Of a stretch of DNA of 7,023 nucleotides, positions 5,294 to 7,023 are shown one piece after another (position 1 is the first letter of the stretch; each line of letters starts with the position of its first letter). The notes under the pieces were generated by a model. That model was not told the DNA's origin, searched no databases, and worked only from the letters and a program-made list of their open reading frames with translations. The position numbers were made by a program, and so were the translations under genes. The DNA is taken from NCBI GenBank assembly GCA_020355145.1, contig CP070660.1, positions 332,409 through 339,431 of the forward strand, given 5' to 3'. The stretch is from Deltaproteobacteria bacterium. Lineage in GTDB: Bacteria; Desulfobacterota; DSM-4660; Desulfatiglandales; B25-G16.

Positions 5294-6685
5294 ATGGAGG
5301 AGAAAGAAAAGGAAAAGGCCATAGAGGATCTTGATTATGAGGTAAGGGCACGGACGGGAGACGATATTCAAGTACCTCCTCGAAGATGGAGAGAGCTGAT
5401 ACGTAAATTCGGGCCTACCTTCGTTATTGCTGGGGCTATCGTGGGTTCCGGGGAACTTATCGTCACCACCATTTTAGGGGCCAAGGTAGGATTTGTAATG
5501 CTCTGGATGATCATCCTGAGCGTTTTAGTCAAGGCTATTGTTCAGGAGCAGTTCGGTCGTTTCATCATTTCCACCGACGACTCCCTGATGGATATGTTAG
5601 ACCGGATTCCGGGCAAGATTTTAGGGGCCTCCTGGGCCGTTTGGTGGGGGGTACTCTTAATGATATCCATACTGATGGCTATGGCTGGGATTGTTGGCAG
5701 CATTGGTTTGTCCGTTGCGGGTTTCTTCGGGACAGGGAGTGCCAATCTCCTGGGGGCTATTGTTGCCATAATAGGCATCCTATTGATCCTGCGTGGGTTG
5801 TATAGTGACCTGGAAAAAATCATTATAACCCTTGTGGGTGTATTTTCCATCCTGACCATCTTTCTTTCGTTTTTCGTGTTACAGGCAACCCCCTATGGGT
5901 ATTCAGCCTCCGACATTCTCAGCGGTTTGACCTTCAGTTTTCCAGCGGGGGCCTGGGTTGTAGCCCTTTCTGCCTTTGCGGTTACCGGTATTACGGCCAA
6001 TGAGATAATCACCTATGCATACTGGGTAAAGGGGAAGGGCTATGCTGCCTGGAGCGGTCCCAGGGAATCAGAGGGGTTTTTTGACCGGGCCAGGAGATGG
6101 ATCCGGGTAATGGATACAGACCTAGTCCTGGGTGCCACTATGATTGGTATTACTACCATTGCCTTCTACATCCTGGGGGCCTCGGTTCTTCACAGACTGG
6201 GCCAAGTCCCTTCGGGTTTCGAGACGGTGGAGATTCTTTCTCGGATGTACACCGAGACCTTGGGGGCATGGACCCGTTATTTGTTCATGATCGCTGCCTT
6301 CTGTATCCTTTACAGTACTTACCTGGTTAATACCGCTGGAATTGCCCGGATTATCCCTGACGGGCTTAGGAAGATAGGAATTATTGCCATGAAGACCCCT
6401 AAACAGCGTATCTTCTGGCGCCGGGTCTTTCTGATAGCCGGACCGGCCGTCATGTTTCTCCTCTACTTTGTTATTGCCCGCCCTGCCTGGTTAATTGTGG
6501 TGGGTGGAGTTATAGTGGGTCTTTCCATGCCCGTAGCCTGTGTGATAGGAATCTGGCTCAACCGCATAATGAAGCGCCAAGATCCTGAACTGGCCCAATC
6601 GCCAACCCTGACGAGTATCCTTTGGGTATGTGCTGCTATTATTATCGCTATCCAGGCAACTGGATTCGTGATCGGGTTGTTATAG
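5294..6685 (+). CDS. Divergent Nramp-family transporter with replaced metal-binding motifs
   Basis: This 463-residue inner-membrane protein has a LeuT-type fold. A charged 38-residue N-terminal tail (EEKEKEKAIEDLD) is followed by about eleven hydrophobic segments. The first reads GPTFVIAGAIVGSGELIVTT (40-59). Classical Nramp Mn/Fe transporters have DPGN in this helix; here the position reads GSGE (51-54). In the sixth helix the metal-binding A/M-P-H motif is replaced by VTGITANEI (230-238). The QEQFGRF segment (84-90) and the later LGASVLH (294-300) fit bacterial Nramp relatives. AGGAGGGG (5281-5288) five bases before the ATG supports the start. It lies 114 bp after the second methyltransferase gene and ends before a hairpin terminator. 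Without the canonical ligands, Mn/Fe uptake cannot be assumed. Another metal or a small organic substrate of the neighbouring methyl-transfer genes are both possible. Confidence 0.85.
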   Translation: MEEKEKEKAIEDLDYEVRARTGDDIQVPPRRWRELIRKFGPTFVIAGAIVGSGELIVTTILGAKVGFVMLWMIILSVLVKAIVQEQFGRFIISTDDSLMDMLDRIPGKILGASWAVWWGVLLMISILMAMAGIVGSIGLSVAGFFGTGSANLLGAIVAIIGILLILRGLYSDLEKIIITLVGVFSILTIFLSFFVLQATPYGYSASDILSGLTFSFPAGAWVVALSAFAVTGITANEIITYAYWVKGKGYAAWSGPRESEGFFDRARRWIRVMDTDLVLGATMIGITTIAFYILGASVLHRLGQVPSGFETVEILSRMYTETLGAWTRYLFMIAAFCILYSTYLVNTAGIARIIPDGLRKIGIIAMKTPKQRIFWRRVFLIAGPAVMFLLYFVIARPAWLIVVGGVIVGLSMPVACVIGIWLNRIMKRQDPELAQSPTLTSILWVCAAIIIAIQATGFVIGLL

Positions 6686-6704
6686 TAACGATTGATTTAC
6701 AAAT

Positions 6705-6738
6705 AGGAAAAGGGGGGATATACCCCCCCTTTTTTCCT
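6705..6738. terminator. Rho-independent terminator, probably bidirectional, between converging genes
   Basis: AAAA and six G (6708-6717), a short ATATA-containing loop, then seven C and six T (6723-6735) form a G/C-rich hairpin with a T tract on the plus strand. It is 20-50 bases after the Nramp-like stop codon. Read on the minus strand the same stem is followed by only four T, so it may also stop the converging biotin-ligase transcript, less strongly. Confidence 0.85.
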
Positions 6739-6752
6739 GGCAAGAAAGTAAA

Positions 6753-7023
6753 TCATAGAGGAGGCTCTAAAAAGGTGACATCTCCGGAGGATATCCTGTG
6801 AGACCTTCCTTTGTTATCCTTTAGGATCAAAGCTCCATCCTTATCAATATCCTGGACCTTCCCAATGTATTTCTTGCCGATCACCTCAACTATAATCCGG
6901 CGCCCGATGATATCCGTAAGTTCCCTCCAGCGTTTCATAACAGGCTCAAATCCAATCCCCTTAAATATCTCATAGTATTCTTCATACCATTCTAGATATT
7001 CCCTGATAAGCCTGACCCTCGGA
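6753..7023 (-). CDS. birA: BirA-like biotin--[acetyl-CoA-carboxylase] ligase, C-terminal end (5' truncated by window edge)
   Basis: The minus-strand frame is open from the right edge to TGA at 6753-6755, giving about 89 residues. The first part, EYLEWYEEYYEIFKGIGFEPV, followed by MKRWRELTDIIGRRIIVEVI, matches the end of the catalytic domain and the start of the small SH3-like C-terminal domain of biotin-protein ligases. Then come GKVQDIDKDGALIL and the terminal ISSGDVTFL, where the family has G-x-x-x-x-I-D-x-x-G-A-L-x-L and G-D-V. This enzyme makes biotinyl-AMP and attaches biotin to a lysine of carboxylase carrier proteins; some versions also repress biotin genes through an N-terminal helix-turn-helix. 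Whether that part exists cannot be seen. The ATG at 6938 is internal, because the frame continues upstream with family-like sequence. It converges on the Nramp-like gene and seems unrelated to the methyl-transfer genes. Confidence 0.8.
   Translation of the reverse strand, partial: PRVRLIREYLEWYEEYYEIFKGIGFEPVMKRWRELTDIIGRRIIVEVIGKKYIGKVQDIDKDGALILKDNKGRSHRISSGDVTFLEPPL

Noticed and set aside
6097..6330. 77-codon plus-strand frame inside the Nramp-like gene
   Set aside because: It is a shadow in another frame of a gene with continuous membrane-protein coding potential and has no ribosome site.

Overview
The window looks like a piece of a bacterial chromosome of moderate GC content (a little under half G+C by eye) with frequent AGG/AGA arginine and ATA isoleucine codons. 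The partial biotin-protein ligase and the gene contents point to Bacteria. Corrinoid methyl-transfer proteins point to an anaerobe such as a sulfate reducer, an acetogen or a relative. The exact lineage cannot be read from the sequence.

Layout. (1) 1-789: the C-terminal part of a UMF1/Atg22-type major facilitator transporter, cut by the left edge. (2) 790-1191: a gene-free 400-bp spacer packed with TTCG/CGAA-rich inverted and direct repeats. (3) 1192-5179: two successive pairs of genes on the plus strand, each an MtbC-like corrinoid protein followed by a uroporphyrinogen-decarboxylase-fold (MtaA/CmuA-type) methyltransferase. Pair 1 is 1192-1830 plus 1943-3085; pair 2 is 3388-4038 plus 4052-5179. 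A gene-free stretch of about 300 bp (3086-3387) separates the pairs. (4) 5294-6685: an Nramp-family membrane protein in which the canonical metal-binding motifs are replaced. (5) 6705-6738: a G/C-run hairpin with a T tract, probably a terminator shared by converging genes. (6) 6753-7023, minus strand: the C-terminal domain of a BirA-like biotin-protein ligase, cut by the right edge.

How the genes may work together. In known one-carbon systems a substrate-specific methyltransferase moves a methyl group onto the cobalt of a small corrinoid protein, and a second methyltransferase moves it to tetrahydrofolate, coenzyme M or another acceptor. Here both methyltransferases are UroD-fold proteins, and no MttB, MtaB, MtbB, MtrH or RamA-like activase gene is present in the window. 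The first UroD-fold protein keeps H-x-C and has a histidine where the third zinc ligand is normally a cysteine. The second has lost the H-x-C cysteine altogether. The inference is that the two corrinoid/UroD pairs form a methyl-transfer island with an unknown methylated substrate, and that the divergent Nramp-like protein may supply that substrate or a metal such as cobalt. Substrate, acceptor and direction of transfer are not readable from this sequence.
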